Shown piece after piece: positions 23,877-32,394 of a DNA stretch of 64,000 nucleotides. The notes under the pieces are model-generated. The model searched no databases. It was not told the DNA's origin and saw only the letters and a program-made list of their open reading frames with translations. The stretch spans positions 2,108,001 through 2,172,000 of the forward strand of contig OY759723.1 of NCBI GenBank assembly GCA_963662575.1, given 5' to 3'. The stretch is from Bin5 sp963662575 (GTDB taxonomy: Bacteria; Chloroflexota; Anaerolineae; Caldilineales; Caldilineaceae). The translations under genes were made by a program, and so were the position numbers. Position 1 is the stretch's first letter. Each line of letters begins with the position of its first letter.

Positions 23877-25244
23877 ATGTCAAATCAGCAAGCAGTCGCA
23901 GTAATGGATCCCACCCCAGATTTTTTGTCAGAGGATATGGACGCAGGGCCGCCCATGGACGACCATCCAATGGCACTGCTCCTGCAAGAGTTCGACGATT
24001 CCTATGTTAACCAGCCGCAAACAGGTGACATCCGCCATGGCGTCGTTGTCGATAAACGCGCCGGCGAACTCCTGATTGACATCGGTTACAAGTCCGAAGG
24101 AATCGTCACCGGCCGCGAGGTCGACCGTCTCGAAGGCGATTTCCGCGATATGACCATCGGCGACGAGGTGCCGGTCTACGTTATGCGCGAAGACCGCGAT
24201 GGTAACCTCCTGCTCAGCATCTCCCGCGCCAGAGCCGAAAGCGATTGGAAACTCGCCGAAGAACTGTTGGAATCGCAGAACATGTTCACCGGCTCCGTCA
24301 GCGGCTTCAATCGCGGCGGCGTGATTGTCAAAATCGGGCAGGTGCGCGGCTTCGTCCCCGCCAGCCAGCTCAGCAGTGAGAGCCAGTCACAGCAAATCAC
24401 TGAAGGCGAACCCGACAATCGCTGGATGAAGCTGATGGATACCGAACTGCGCATGAAGGTCATCGACCTCGACCGCCGGCGCAACCGCCTTATCCTTTCA
24501 GAACGGGTCGCCATCCGCGAATGGCGCCGCGAGCAAAAAGAAAAACTGCTCGAGTCCCTGGAAGAAAAAAGCGTCTGCGATGGCGTCGTCAGCAGCCTGG
24601 CCGACTTTGGCGCCTTCGTCAACCTCGGCGGTGCCGACGGCCTCATCCATCTCAGCGAACTGAGTTGGGGCCGCATCAGCCATCCCAGCGAAGTCGTCTC
24701 CATCGGCGAAAAAATCCAGGTCATGGTCCTCAATGTCGACCGAGAACGCAAACGCATCGGCCTCAGCCTGCGTCGCCTGCTGCCCGAACCGTGGGAAACC
24801 GTCCCCGATCGCTACCAGGTCGGGCAAGTCGTACGCGGCGTCGTCACAAAACTGGTCCACTTTGGCGCCTTTGCACGTCTCGACTCCGACACTATCGAAG
24901 GACTGATTCACATTAGCGAACTGACCGAACGCCGCATCACCCATCCCAGCGAAGTCGTCACCGAACGCCAGGAGCTTGATCTCCGTATCATCCGCATCGA
25001 TACCGATAAGCGCCGCATGGGCCTCAGCCTCAAACAGGTCCTGCCCGAAGAAGAATCGGTCGAATTCGATTGGGAACCGGTCCCCCTTGAAGAAAATACT
25101 GAAAACACTGAGAACTCTACCTCCAATGAAGCCGCCCCCGCCCAGCAAGATGACGCCCAGCCGGCCGAAGCCGAATCTGATGAAGTAGCCGTTCAGGCCG
25201 AAGCCAACACCCAGGAACCCGAGGTGGTTGAAGCCGTCATCTGA
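23877..25244 (+). CDS. rpsA: S1 RNA-binding domain protein (ribosomal protein S1 type)
   Basis: A 455-residue protein with four S1 domains: HGVVVDKRAGELLIDIGYKS (1), FTGSVSGFNRGGVIVKIG (2), CDGVVSSLADFGAFVNLGGA (3) and VRGVVTKLVHFGAFARLDSD (4). A disordered acidic C-terminus rich in Glu, Asn and Ala follows. Domains 3 and 4 have the classic GLIHLSEL/GLIHISEL motif. The start at 23877 (MSNQQAVAVMDPTPDF) follows GGAGG about 13 bp upstream; an upstream ATG at 23808 is less likely. Proteins of this kind help the ribosome engage mRNA; four-domain forms occur outside Proteobacteria. A strong terminator follows. Confidence 0.9.
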   Translation: MSNQQAVAVMDPTPDFLSEDMDAGPPMDDHPMALLLQEFDDSYVNQPQTGDIRHGVVVDKRAGELLIDIGYKSEGIVTGREVDRLEGDFRDMTIGDEVPVYVMREDRDGNLLLSISRARAESDWKLAEELLESQNMFTGSVSGFNRGGVIVKIGQVRGFVPASQLSSESQSQQITEGEPDNRWMKLMDTELRMKVIDLDRRRNRLILSERVAIREWRREQKEKLLESLEEKSVCDGVVSSLADFGAFVNLGGADGLIHLSELSWGRISHPSEVVSIGEKIQVMVLNVDRERKRIGLSLRRLLPEPWETVPDRYQVGQVVRGVVTKLVHFGAFARLDSDTIEGLIHISELTERRITHPSEVVTERQELDLRIIRIDTDKRRMGLSLKQVLPEEESVEFDWEPVPLEENTENTENSTSNEAAPAQQDDAQPAEAESDEVAVQAEANTQEPEVVEAVI

Positions 25245-25308
25245 TCCATTGCCCGCTTGTCGCCAAGCCCGCTTGGCGCAGGCCGCGCAATCCAAAATAA
25301 ACGCTTCC

Positions 25309-25343
25309 AAATACGTGCCGGGCCCTTCGCCCGGCACGTATTT
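25309..25343 (+). terminator. Intrinsic terminator after the S1-domain gene
   Basis: A perfect 15-bp stem (25309-25323 with 25329-25343, arm GTGCCGGGC core) with a 5-nt loop and a terminal TTTT. A smaller hairpin, CGCCAAG/CTTGGCG, lies just upstream near 25260-25278. Confidence 0.88.
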
Positions 25344-25350
25344 TGCTGAA

Positions 25351-25380
25351 TTGACAAAATATACGGGCCATCGTTACAAT
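25351..25380 (+). promoter_or_regulatory. Candidate sigma70-type promoter upstream of clpC
   Basis: TTGACA (25351-25356), an 18-bp spacer, then TACAAT (25375-25380). It directly follows the S1-gene terminator and would give a 5' leader of about 350 nt before clpC. Confidence 0.6.
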
Positions 25381-25733
25381 AGAATCTGTAGTTGACCGAT
25401 GCCCGTATGGCGAGCCATCCCGATCAGTCCGGCCTCCGCTCCTTCAGTTTGCCGGCCCTGGAACGCGGTTCGCCAGCCCCAGCACGTCAATCGCACCTTA
25501 ATCTTCCGACAAGCGCCCGCTCCTTCCCTTTCGCGACCGCGTGCTTGGATTCGCTTCCAAACTGTCCGCTGCCATTCCCCCCAATTTCCGATACGAGCGG
25601 CGGCCAGAATTTCGGGCGTTGCAACGCACAGAAACGGAATACCAATTACGGCAGACAGTTGGCGTCTATGGTATATTGTCTCTGTCTGAATGCATACCCG
25701 CAGGATAAAAACGATTATTGAGGGAATGAACTC
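25381..25733. other. Long leader region before clpC, no gene seen
   Basis: Only short frames without ribosome-binding sites are present. The length would allow regulation of clpC through the transcript, but no CtsR-like or CIRCE-like operator was recognised. A second possible -10 (TATATT) lies near 25672. Confidence 0.4.
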
Positions 25734-28346
25734 ATGTCTGATAAACTCGAACGCTTCACGAAACGTGCGCGACGAGTACTAACGCTTGCCCAGGAACAGG
25801 CCCTGCGGCTCAACCATAACCACATCGGCACCGAGCATCTCCTGCTGGGACTCGTCCAGGAGGAGAATAGCGTCGCCGTAAAAGTGCTCAAAGAGCTGGG
25901 CGTCGAGCCGGGCCAGGTCGTGCGCGCCGTCGAACGCACCGTCGGACGCGGCGAACGCGCCCCCTTCGGCAAACCCACCCTCGCCCCGCGCACAAAACGA
26001 GTTATCGAACTGGCTGTCGAAGAAGCGCGCATGATGGGCAATCACTACATCGGCACCGAGCACCTGCTCCTCGGCCTCGTGCGCGATGGAGACGGCGTCG
26101 CCGTTAACGTCCTGCGTAACCTCGGCATCAACCTCGACCGCGTCCGCACCCAGACCGCGCGCGACCTCCTGCAAAACAGCGCCCAGTCCAAAGAAAAACA
26201 AAAGAAAGAATCCAAGACGCCCCTCGTCGACCAGCTCGGCCTCGACCTCACCGCGTCCGCCGAAGAAGGACGCCTCGACCCCGTCATCGGCCGCCAGATG
26301 GAAATCGAGCGCGTCATCCAGATCCTCAGCCGCCGCAATAAAAACAATCCCGCCCTCATCGGCGAGCCCGGCGTCGGCAAAACCGCCATCGTCGAAGGGC
26401 TGGCCCAGCGCGTCATCGCCGGCGATGTGCCCGAGCCTCTGCTTAACAAACGCATCCTCATGCTCGATGTCGGCAGCCTCGTCGCCGGTACCATGTACCG
26501 CGGCCAGTTCGAAGAACGCCTCAAAAAAGTAATCGAAGAAATTATCAACAGCGGCGCCATCCTTTTCATTGACGAAGTCCATATGCTCGTCGGCGCCGGC
26601 GCCGCCGGCAGCAGCGTCGACGCCGCCAATATCCTCAAACCCGCCCTCAGCCGCGGCGAGCTCCAGGTCATCGGCGCCACCACCCTCGACGAATATCGCA
26701 AACATATCGAAAGCGACGCCGCCCTCGAACGCCGCTTCCAGCCAATCCTGGTCGAAGAACCCGGCATCGAAGAAACAATCGAGATCCTCAAAGGCATAAA
26801 AAGCCGCTACGAGGAACACCACAAACTCATCATTTCCGATGAATCCCTCGATGCCGCCGCCCACCTGGCCGCACGTTACGTGCCCGACCGCTTCATGCCC
26901 GACAAAGCCATCGACCTCATCGACGAGGCCGGCAGCCGCGTCCGCATGTACAAAGCGCCCCACGCCGTCAGCCTGCGCGAAACCTTCATCGATCTCAAAC
27001 GCCTCCAGAAGGAAAAAGAAGAGGCCCTCGAAACCCAACGATTCGACGACGCCATCGACCTGCGCTATCGCGAAGTCGAGCTCCAATCCAAACTCGAAAA
27101 ACTGCGCGAAGGCTGGCGCCAGATTGCCAACCAACCCGTCGTCACCGCCGACGACATCGCCGAAGTCGTCTCCATGTGGACCGGCGTGCCCGTCTACCGC
27201 ATGGGCGGCGAAGAACGCGAACGCCTCCTCGGCATGGAAGACGAACTCCACAAACGCATCGTCGGCCAGGACGAACCCATCAACGCCATCAGCAAAGCCG
27301 TCCGCCGCGCCCGCGCCGGCCTCAAAGATCCCAAACGCCCCATCGGCAGCTTCATCTTCCTGGGACCAACCGGCATCGGCAAATCGGAACTGACCAAAGT
27401 CCTCGCCGAATTCCTATTCGGCAGCGAAGAAGCGCTCATCAAACTCGATATGAGCGAATTCATGGAACGCCACAACGTCAGCCGCCTCGTTGGCGCGCCC
27501 CCAGGATACGTCGGCTACGAAGAGGGCGGCCAGCTCACCGAAGCCGTCCGTCGCCGGCCCTACTCCGTCGTGCTCCTCGACGAAATCGAAAAAGCACATC
27601 CCGAAGCATTTAATATGCTCCTCCAGATCATGGAGGACGGCTCCCTCGCCGACGCCAAGGGCCGCCGCGTCGACTTCCGCAACGCCATTCTCATCATGAC
27701 CAGCAACGTCGGCGCCAAGCTCATCCAGGGCTCCAAGGGCATCGGCTTCGCCATCACCGCCGATGAGCAGACCCGCATGGAAGCCGAATACGAGCAAATG
27801 AAAACACGCGTCATGGACGCCCTCAAGAAGACCTTCCGCCCCGAATTCATCAACCGTCTCGACGGTATCATGGTCTTCCGCAGCCTCACCAAAGAAGAAA
27901 TCACCGAAATCGTCGAGCTTGAGCTCCGCACCCTGCGCAGCCAGCTCGACGAACAGGATATGAAGCTCGAGCTCACCATGGCCGCACGCTACGCTATCGC
28001 CGATGCCGGCTACAATCCGGACTACGGCGCCCGCCCCTTGCGCCGCGTCATCCAAAGCGAAGTCCAGGACCCCCTCAGCGAAGCGCTCCTCGAAGGCCGC
28101 TTCGTCCCCGGCGATACCATCCAGGTCGACTTTATCCCCAACCTGCTCGCCGACCCGAATGCAGAGACAGCGCCCGCCGACACAATGTCCGGCTCGCACA
28201 ACGCCTTCGACTCCACCAATGGCTCCTCCGAAAACGAAGAACCCAAGGGCACCTACGAATTCACTGCCATTGCCCACCGCGAGCAGAAAGAGGAAGAGCC
28301 CGAAGACAGCGAGGCCACCGAAGAGCTCGAAGCGCTCCTGCAGTAA
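25734..28346 (+). CDS. clpC: ClpC-type AAA+ unfoldase of the Clp protease
   Basis: An 870-residue protein. The N-terminal double Clp-N domain (ERFTKRARRVLTLAQEQALR; IGTEHLLLGLV seen twice, residues 31-41 and 106-116) is followed by AAA-1 with Walker A GEPGVGKT (210-217) and Walker B ILFIDEVH (276-283). A UVR-like coiled linker (424-460, KRLQKEKEEALETQRFDDAI) comes next, then AAA-2 with Walker A GPTGIGKS (544-551). The C-terminus carries an acidic extension (EEEPEDSEATEELEALL). It unfolds substrates for ClpP and acts in protein quality control. The UVR-like linker marks it as ClpC rather than ClpB. No mcsA, mcsB or ctsR lies beside it. Confidence 0.96.
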   Translation: MSDKLERFTKRARRVLTLAQEQALRLNHNHIGTEHLLLGLVQEENSVAVKVLKELGVEPGQVVRAVERTVGRGERAPFGKPTLAPRTKRVIELAVEEARMMGNHYIGTEHLLLGLVRDGDGVAVNVLRNLGINLDRVRTQTARDLLQNSAQSKEKQKKESKTPLVDQLGLDLTASAEEGRLDPVIGRQMEIERVIQILSRRNKNNPALIGEPGVGKTAIVEGLAQRVIAGDVPEPLLNKRILMLDVGSLVAGTMYRGQFEERLKKVIEEIINSGAILFIDEVHMLVGAGAAGSSVDAANILKPALSRGELQVIGATTLDEYRKHIESDAALERRFQPILVEEPGIEETIEILKGIKSRYEEHHKLIISDESLDAAAHLAARYVPDRFMPDKAIDLIDEAGSRVRMYKAPHAVSLRETFIDLKRLQKEKEEALETQRFDDAIDLRYREVELQSKLEKLREGWRQIANQPVVTADDIAEVVSMWTGVPVYRMGGEERERLLGMEDELHKRIVGQDEPINAISKAVRRARAGLKDPKRPIGSFIFLGPTGIGKSELTKVLAEFLFGSEEALIKLDMSEFMERHNVSRLVGAPPGYVGYEEGGQLTEAVRRRPYSVVLLDEIEKAHPEAFNMLLQIMEDGSLADAKGRRVDFRNAILIMTSNVGAKLIQGSKGIGFAITADEQTRMEAEYEQMKTRVMDALKKTFRPEFINRLDGIMVFRSLTKEEITEIVELELRTLRSQLDEQDMKLELTMAARYAIADAGYNPDYGARPLRRVIQSEVQDPLSEALLEGRFVPGDTIQVDFIPNLLADPNAETAPADTMSGSHNAFDSTNGSSENEEPKGTYEFTAIAHREQKEEEPEDSEATEELEALLQ

Positions 28347-28381
28347 CCGGCGCTCCTGCCGCCGGCCCAAATAACACAATC

Positions 28382-28411
28382 AAAAAGAACCCCTGTTCAG
28401 GGGTTCTTTTT
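28382..28411 (+). terminator. Intrinsic terminator after clpC
   Basis: Stem AAAAAGAACCCCT (28382-28394) with AGGGGTTCTTTTT (28399-28411), loop GTTC, ending in a T-run. The A-run on the left makes it usable in both directions, which suits the convergent secreted-protein gene that ends at 28492. Confidence 0.9.
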
Positions 28412-28491
28412 TCTGGACCTAACCACCTAGTAGATTTACCAGCAAAACTCTCCACTAACCACTGACCACTGACCACTGACCACTGCAGTTC

Positions 28492-29127
28492 TCACCACTG
28501 GATATGGTTGACAGAATGGCCCGGGTCTAACGTGAAGACGTAAGGCTTGTTCGTGTCGTACTCGTTGTCCGGGTAGTAAGTACTGACCCGCAGCAGCGTC
28601 TGGTCGTTTTCAGTGATGTAGTCGATCGTGACCGATTTGCCGGTCAATGGGTTGACGCCGTTGAAGATTTCGATCCTCGGCGAGTCCGGCAGGTACGGGC
28701 CCGGCTGCGCGCTGCCGTCTGCACCTATGTACCAGTACTGCATCCCTCCCTCGACCGAGCAGATCTGCGCCGGTCTGGCCGCGTGTTGGATATGACAGTC
28801 GACACCAGTGTAGACCGGCGTAGAATCGGAATCATCACCGCCATCAGGTCCGGACCCAACCGGCGGTGGCCCGCCCGGCCCATTTGGGTTGTTTCCTCCT
28901 GGCGGTGGCGGCGAGCCGGGATTAGGATTGTTTGGCGCAGGATTGGCAGGGAGGTGAACGTCATGACCGCCGGCCGCGTTTTCAGCATCTGTGCAGTGGC
29001 CGGAATTGAGCGTTCCGTCCGGCATCTGGCAATAGCCGGGCAAATTTGGGTGCGCGTGTGCGGTGGCCGTTACTGCCAGCGCACTCAACAGAAGCGTCAG
29101 GGCCAAAACAATGCGGAAGGTTTTCAT
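28492..29127 (-). CDS. Secreted protein with C-terminal Trp-ending domain (paralogue 1)
   Basis: A 211-residue protein: signal peptide (IVLALTLLLSALAVTATAHA), a Cys-containing segment (GYCQMPDGTLNSGHC), a Pro/Asn/Gly linker, then a C-terminal domain of about 105 residues. The domain has HAARPAQICSVEGGMQYWYI, GADG, NPLTGKSVTIDYI, STYYPDNEYD and KPYVF, ending in Trp. It is homologous to the proteins at 44285, 51720, 52886 and 53856. No known family is recognised. It is the only one of the five on the minus strand and the only one with the N-terminal Cys-containing segment. A tandem ACCACTG repeat lies just beyond its stop, near 28455-28490. Confidence 0.8.
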   Translation of the reverse strand: MKTFRIVLALTLLLSALAVTATAHAHPNLPGYCQMPDGTLNSGHCTDAENAAGGHDVHLPANPAPNNPNPGSPPPPGGNNPNGPGGPPPVGSGPDGGDDSDSTPVYTGVDCHIQHAARPAQICSVEGGMQYWYIGADGSAQPGPYLPDSPRIEIFNGVNPLTGKSVTIDYITENDQTLLRVSTYYPDNEYDTNKPYVFTLDPGHSVNHIQW

Positions 29128-29378
29128 TCTATCAATCTCCTTAAATTTTTCCCGCCCTTGCGAAAGGATTCCTGGGCGGTGACATGCTACTTAGACGCCC
29201 CGTCACCGCAACATGTTCCCTGCCGCCTCCCTCTTACCCCTTCTTCTTCCCTATCTCTCCATCCCACTGAAATTTCAGAAACGCCCATCCCCACTCGAAC
29301 CACCACCCCCACAACTCTGCCCTTCCCCCAATCCCCGCAATCTGCAGTCCCGCCACAACCCGTGACGCCTTCCTGACC

Positions 29379-29718
29379 AGGTCTCGTTGACAATTGGCGA
29401 AGACCGTTCAAAATGTGACAAATTCAAGCCCTCAGCTACCCTATGAAACAGAAAAAGTGACCTCCCTAACCCTCAACGAATCCAAAAGATGCTCTTCGCG
29501 TCTCTTCGCGGACAAAAAGGCGTTCTCCGCGTACCTGGCAGTTCACTAGGTCTCGTTGACAATTGGCGAAGGGCCCTCCTAAGAGCTGACAGACGCAAGC
29601 CCCCAGCTAACTTACGCGACAGAAAAAGTGACTTCCCTATCCGTCCCCGAACCAAAAAGACGCGCGTCCCGACCCTTCTCGGATCGACAGGCGTTCTCCG
29701 CGTACTTGGCAGTTCACC
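29379..29718. repeat. Tandem pair of a 169-bp dispersed repeat
   Basis: Two direct copies start at 29379 and 29548, each beginning AGGTCTCGTTGACAATTGGC and ending with TTGGCAGTTCAC or close to it. Each copy contains a short CTTCGCG/CTCCGCG unit. A third, diverged copy begins at 60661. The surrounding space 29128-29958 has no gene. Confidence 0.8.
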
Positions 29719-29958
29719 AAAAACTAAAAACTGACAACTAAAAACTGCCGTCCCGCCTTCTGTTGGCGCAACGCCTCCTCCAGCCTTCAACCGATTCTCG
29801 CGCGCCCCAGGATTTGCTGGCAGCCAGCTGTCCATGTACTCTCCTAAAATGGCAACCGTCCTTCCACCTGCCAGGTGAACAACTCCAATGCAAACCTTAA
29901 CTCGTAGTCCAGGTCCTCAAGTACACGTCAAAATCATAAGCAAGTTTGGAAGAGAACA

Positions 29959-30219
29959 GTGGATCAAGAAAAAAAGATAAGAAACAGATGGTCACTCTTG
30001 CTGGTCCTGATCATTATCGCGGCGTTAGCGCTGTTATTCTTCATGTCTAGTGGAATGAGCTTACTCCGGACCGACTCGGATCAAACACAAGTTGAACAAT
30101 TCACGCCCTCGGCCTCGACCCCGCCTGATTCATCCCCGCCTGATGGGCCCCCCCGCCCGCCCGGCTCACCCCCACCCAACACACCCCCGTCAGATCCACC
30201 CTCATCCCCCCCTGACTAG
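29959..30219 (+). CDS. Possible small membrane-anchored Pro-rich protein
   Basis: An 86-residue frame from a GTG start: a basic N-terminus (MDQEKKIRNRW), one clear membrane segment (SLLLVLIIIAALALLFFM), then a Pro/Ser/Asp-rich tail (PPDSSPPDGPPRPPGS). The organisation, a short cytoplasmic part, an anchor and an extended exterior, is plausible for a real protein. The tail is low complexity, however, and no family is recognised. It sits alone between two repeat regions. Confidence 0.4.
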   Translation: MDQEKKIRNRWSLLLVLIIIAALALLFFMSSGMSLLRTDSDQTQVEQFTPSASTPPDSSPPDGPPRPPGSPPPNTPPSDPPSSPPD

Positions 30220-30299
30220 CCCGCGCCGCTCCGCGCCACCACCTGTAGGGGAACCCCGTCTACGTGCCACTGCTCCTGCCCCCGCAACCCCCTTCCCGG

Positions 30300-30640
30300 C
30301 CCTCCGCGGATCAAAGAAAGGTGTTCTCCGCGTCTCTCCGCGGATCAAAGAGGTGTTCTCCGCGCCCCTCCGTGGATAAAAAGGTGTAAGGTGTCCTCCG
30401 TGTTCCTCCGTGGCCCTCCGTGGACAAAAAGGTGTAAGGTGTTCTCCGCGTCCCTCCGCGTCTCTCCGCGGATAAAAAAAGGTGTAAGGTGTTCTCCGTG
30501 TTCCTCCGTGGCCCTCCGTGGACAAAAAGGTGTAAGGTGTTCTCCGCGTCCCTCCGCGTCTCTCCGCGGATAAAAAAAGGTGTAAGGTGTTCTCCGCGTC
30601 CCTCCGCGCCCTCCGTGGATAAAAAGGTGTAAGTTTTTCT
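30300..30640. repeat. Intergenic repeat array 3
   Basis: Alternating CTCCGCG and CTCCGTG units, each ending CCGCGGATAAAAA or CCGTGGACAAAAA followed by GGTGTAAGGTGTTCTC. Within a unit the heptads tend to share the same variant (all GCG or all GTG). It fills most of the space between the small Pro-rich gene and the dehydrogenase gene. Confidence 0.85.
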
Positions 30641-30797
30641 CTCCGGCCCGCAACCAGCCCCCACCCCGCCACCAGAATCAAAGCCCATCACCCGAATCCA
30701 ATAATCCTGGTCTTTGTCATTTCCTTTCGACGCGCCTATCATAATGAATCCGCAAGGTATATCACTTCGCATCGATTAACATAGGAGGAACCACAGA

Positions 30798-31685
30798 ATG
30801 AATGAACGCATAGGGTTTGTCGGCCTTGGCATCATGGGACAAGGTATGACCCGCAACCTCTTGAAAGCCGGCTACTGCGTGCGCGTCTGGAACCGCACCC
30901 CGAGCCGCATGGAACCACTGGTGGAGGCAGGCGCAACCGCCGGCGCCAGCCCCGCAGATGTCGCCGCCAACTGCGATATCGTCATCATCTGCGTCAGCGA
31001 CACGCCCGATGTCGAGGAAGTCATCCTCGCCGAAAACGGCATCCTCTCCGGCGCCAACGAAGGATCGCTGGTCATTGACTGTAGCACCATCAGCCCCCAG
31101 ACAACCATCGACATCGCCGCCCAGCTCAACGCCAAAGGCGTCAAAATGCTCGACGCGCCCATCAGCGGCGGCAGCGAAGGCGCCGCCAACGGCACCCTCA
31201 GCATTATGATCGGCGGCGACGAAGACCAGGTCGAACGCGCCAAGGGCGTCTTTGAAGCCATGGGCAAAACCATCACCCACGTCGGCAAACAGGGCGCCGG
31301 CCAGACCGTCAAACTCGTCAACCAGATCCTCGTCGTCGGCAACTGCCTCGCCATGAGCGAAGCTCTCGTCTTTGCCCAGGCCGGTGGCATCGACCTCGAA
31401 AAATGCCTCAACGCCGTCTCCGGCGGCGCCGCCGGCAGCTGGATGCTCGCCAACCGCGGCCCCCAAATCATCGAACGCGACTGGCGGCCCGGCTTCACCA
31501 TCAACCTCCAGCAAAAAGACGTCCGACTCATCATGCAGGAAGCCGACGCCCTCGGTGTCCCCGTCCTCCTGACAGGCCAGATCTTCAGCCTCTATCGCAC
31601 CCTCCAGCAGATGGGCCTCGGCGAAGAAGGCAACCACGCCCTCGTCAAGGCGCTCGAAAACCTCAGCGGCGTTCAAGTCGCCTGA
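30798..31685 (+). CDS. 3-hydroxyisobutyrate dehydrogenase-family NAD(P)-dependent oxidoreductase
   Basis: A 295-residue beta-hydroxyacid dehydrogenase. Rossmann motif GLGIMG (residues 10-14 region), substrate-binding DAPISGGSEGA (119-129), catalytic Lys172 in GAGQTVKLVNQI, and the C-terminal segment KDVRLIMQEADALGVPVLLT are all in place. Members oxidise 3-hydroxyisobutyrate, tartronate semialdehyde (in reverse), or related acids; the substrate is not determined. An AGGAGG ribosome-binding site lies at 30783. The last 47 codons are duplicated downstream at 31953-32096. Confidence 0.92.
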   Translation: MNERIGFVGLGIMGQGMTRNLLKAGYCVRVWNRTPSRMEPLVEAGATAGASPADVAANCDIVIICVSDTPDVEEVILAENGILSGANEGSLVIDCSTISPQTTIDIAAQLNAKGVKMLDAPISGGSEGAANGTLSIMIGGDEDQVERAKGVFEAMGKTITHVGKQGAGQTVKLVNQILVVGNCLAMSEALVFAQAGGIDLEKCLNAVSGGAAGSWMLANRGPQIIERDWRPGFTINLQQKDVRLIMQEADALGVPVLLTGQIFSLYRTLQQMGLGEEGNHALVKALENLSGVQVA

Positions 31686-31928
31686 CCTGAAACTGAAATG
31701 TCGTTATCGTATTGTAGGCAAGGTACAATCCCAATGCCCGAGGGCAATTACGTCCCGTTGACACCCGCATATGAATAGGGAATCCCTTGCAGGGCCGGAC
31801 GCCTGCGGGCAGAATCGAATCATCGTCGATCGCGCGTGTTCGCTGTATGACGTTCAAAACTGCGCCGTCACTACCAACCGTCCTGTCTTCGCAACTGTCA
31901 GATCCCAACACACACCCGAACCGTACGC

Positions 31929-32096
31929 ATGGCAATCACAGTTCAGACAAATGTCGACGCCCTCGGCGTCCCCGTCCTCCTGACAGGCCAGATCTTCAGC
32001 ATCTACCTGACCCTCCAGCAGACGGAGCTTGGCGAAGGAGGCAACCACGCCCTCGTCAAGGCGCTCGAAAACCTCAGCCGCGTGCAAGTTGCCTGA
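31929..32096 (+). pseudogene. Duplicated 3' fragment of the dehydrogenase gene
   Basis: From 31953 the sequence repeats the 3' end of the dehydrogenase gene in frame: VDALGVPVLLTGQIFSIYLT, then QQTELGEGGNHALVKALENL, ending RVQVA and the same stop position. The preceding 8 codons (ATG at 31929, MAITVQTN) are unrelated. The result is an open 55-codon frame, but it covers only the C-terminal helices, so it is best read as a decayed partial duplication. The space 31686-31928 shows no gene. Confidence 0.8.
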
Positions 32097-32153
32097 ACCG
32101 GTACGATTCATGTCCGAATGGACTATGAACCGCTGCCGGCATGCCGAAAACCA

Positions 32154-32183
32154 TTGCACGCACCCCCGTCTCTTGTGTATAGT
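32154..32183 (+). promoter_or_regulatory. Candidate promoter for the first fibronectin-III gene
   Basis: TTGCAC (32154-32159), an 18-bp spacer, TATAGT (32178-32183). The downstream TTGAGCTCT resembles the sequence after the TATAGT box at 61055, upstream of another fibronectin-III gene. Confidence 0.5.
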
Positions 32184-32203
32184 TGAGCTCTAACCGTCTG
32201 CCC

Positions 32204-32251
32204 GCATCCCTCCCTGCTCGGAGGGATGCCGGGGCCGGCTTCGCAGCCGGC
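32204..32251 (+). promoter_or_regulatory. Two adjacent hairpins in the 5' leader
   Basis: GCATCCCTCC (32204-32213) pairs with 32220-32229; then GCCGGCT (32234-32240) pairs with 32245-32251 across a TCGC loop. They lie between the candidate promoter and the start at 32395. There is no T-run, so a leader structure is more likely than a terminator. Confidence 0.5.
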
Positions 32252-32394
32252 AACTTCTATGGCGGATGAAATGCCCGCCGGGTCTGCGCGGCAGCGCCCT
32301 GACGCCGAATTCAACGAGCCCGCCTTGCCTTTCCCTTTCCCCCAAGGCGCAAATCATCGCAGATAGTGGACAAAAAGGACTTCGTGTACACACT

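Noticed and set aside
25779..28379. Long minus-strand frames of 490 and 321 codons opposite clpC
   Set aside because: Mirror frames of GC-rich coding sequence; the clpC motifs are unambiguous.
32204..32251. Two hairpins considered as part of a tRNA or structured RNA gene
   Set aside because: There is no acceptor stem or T-loop consensus and only two stems.
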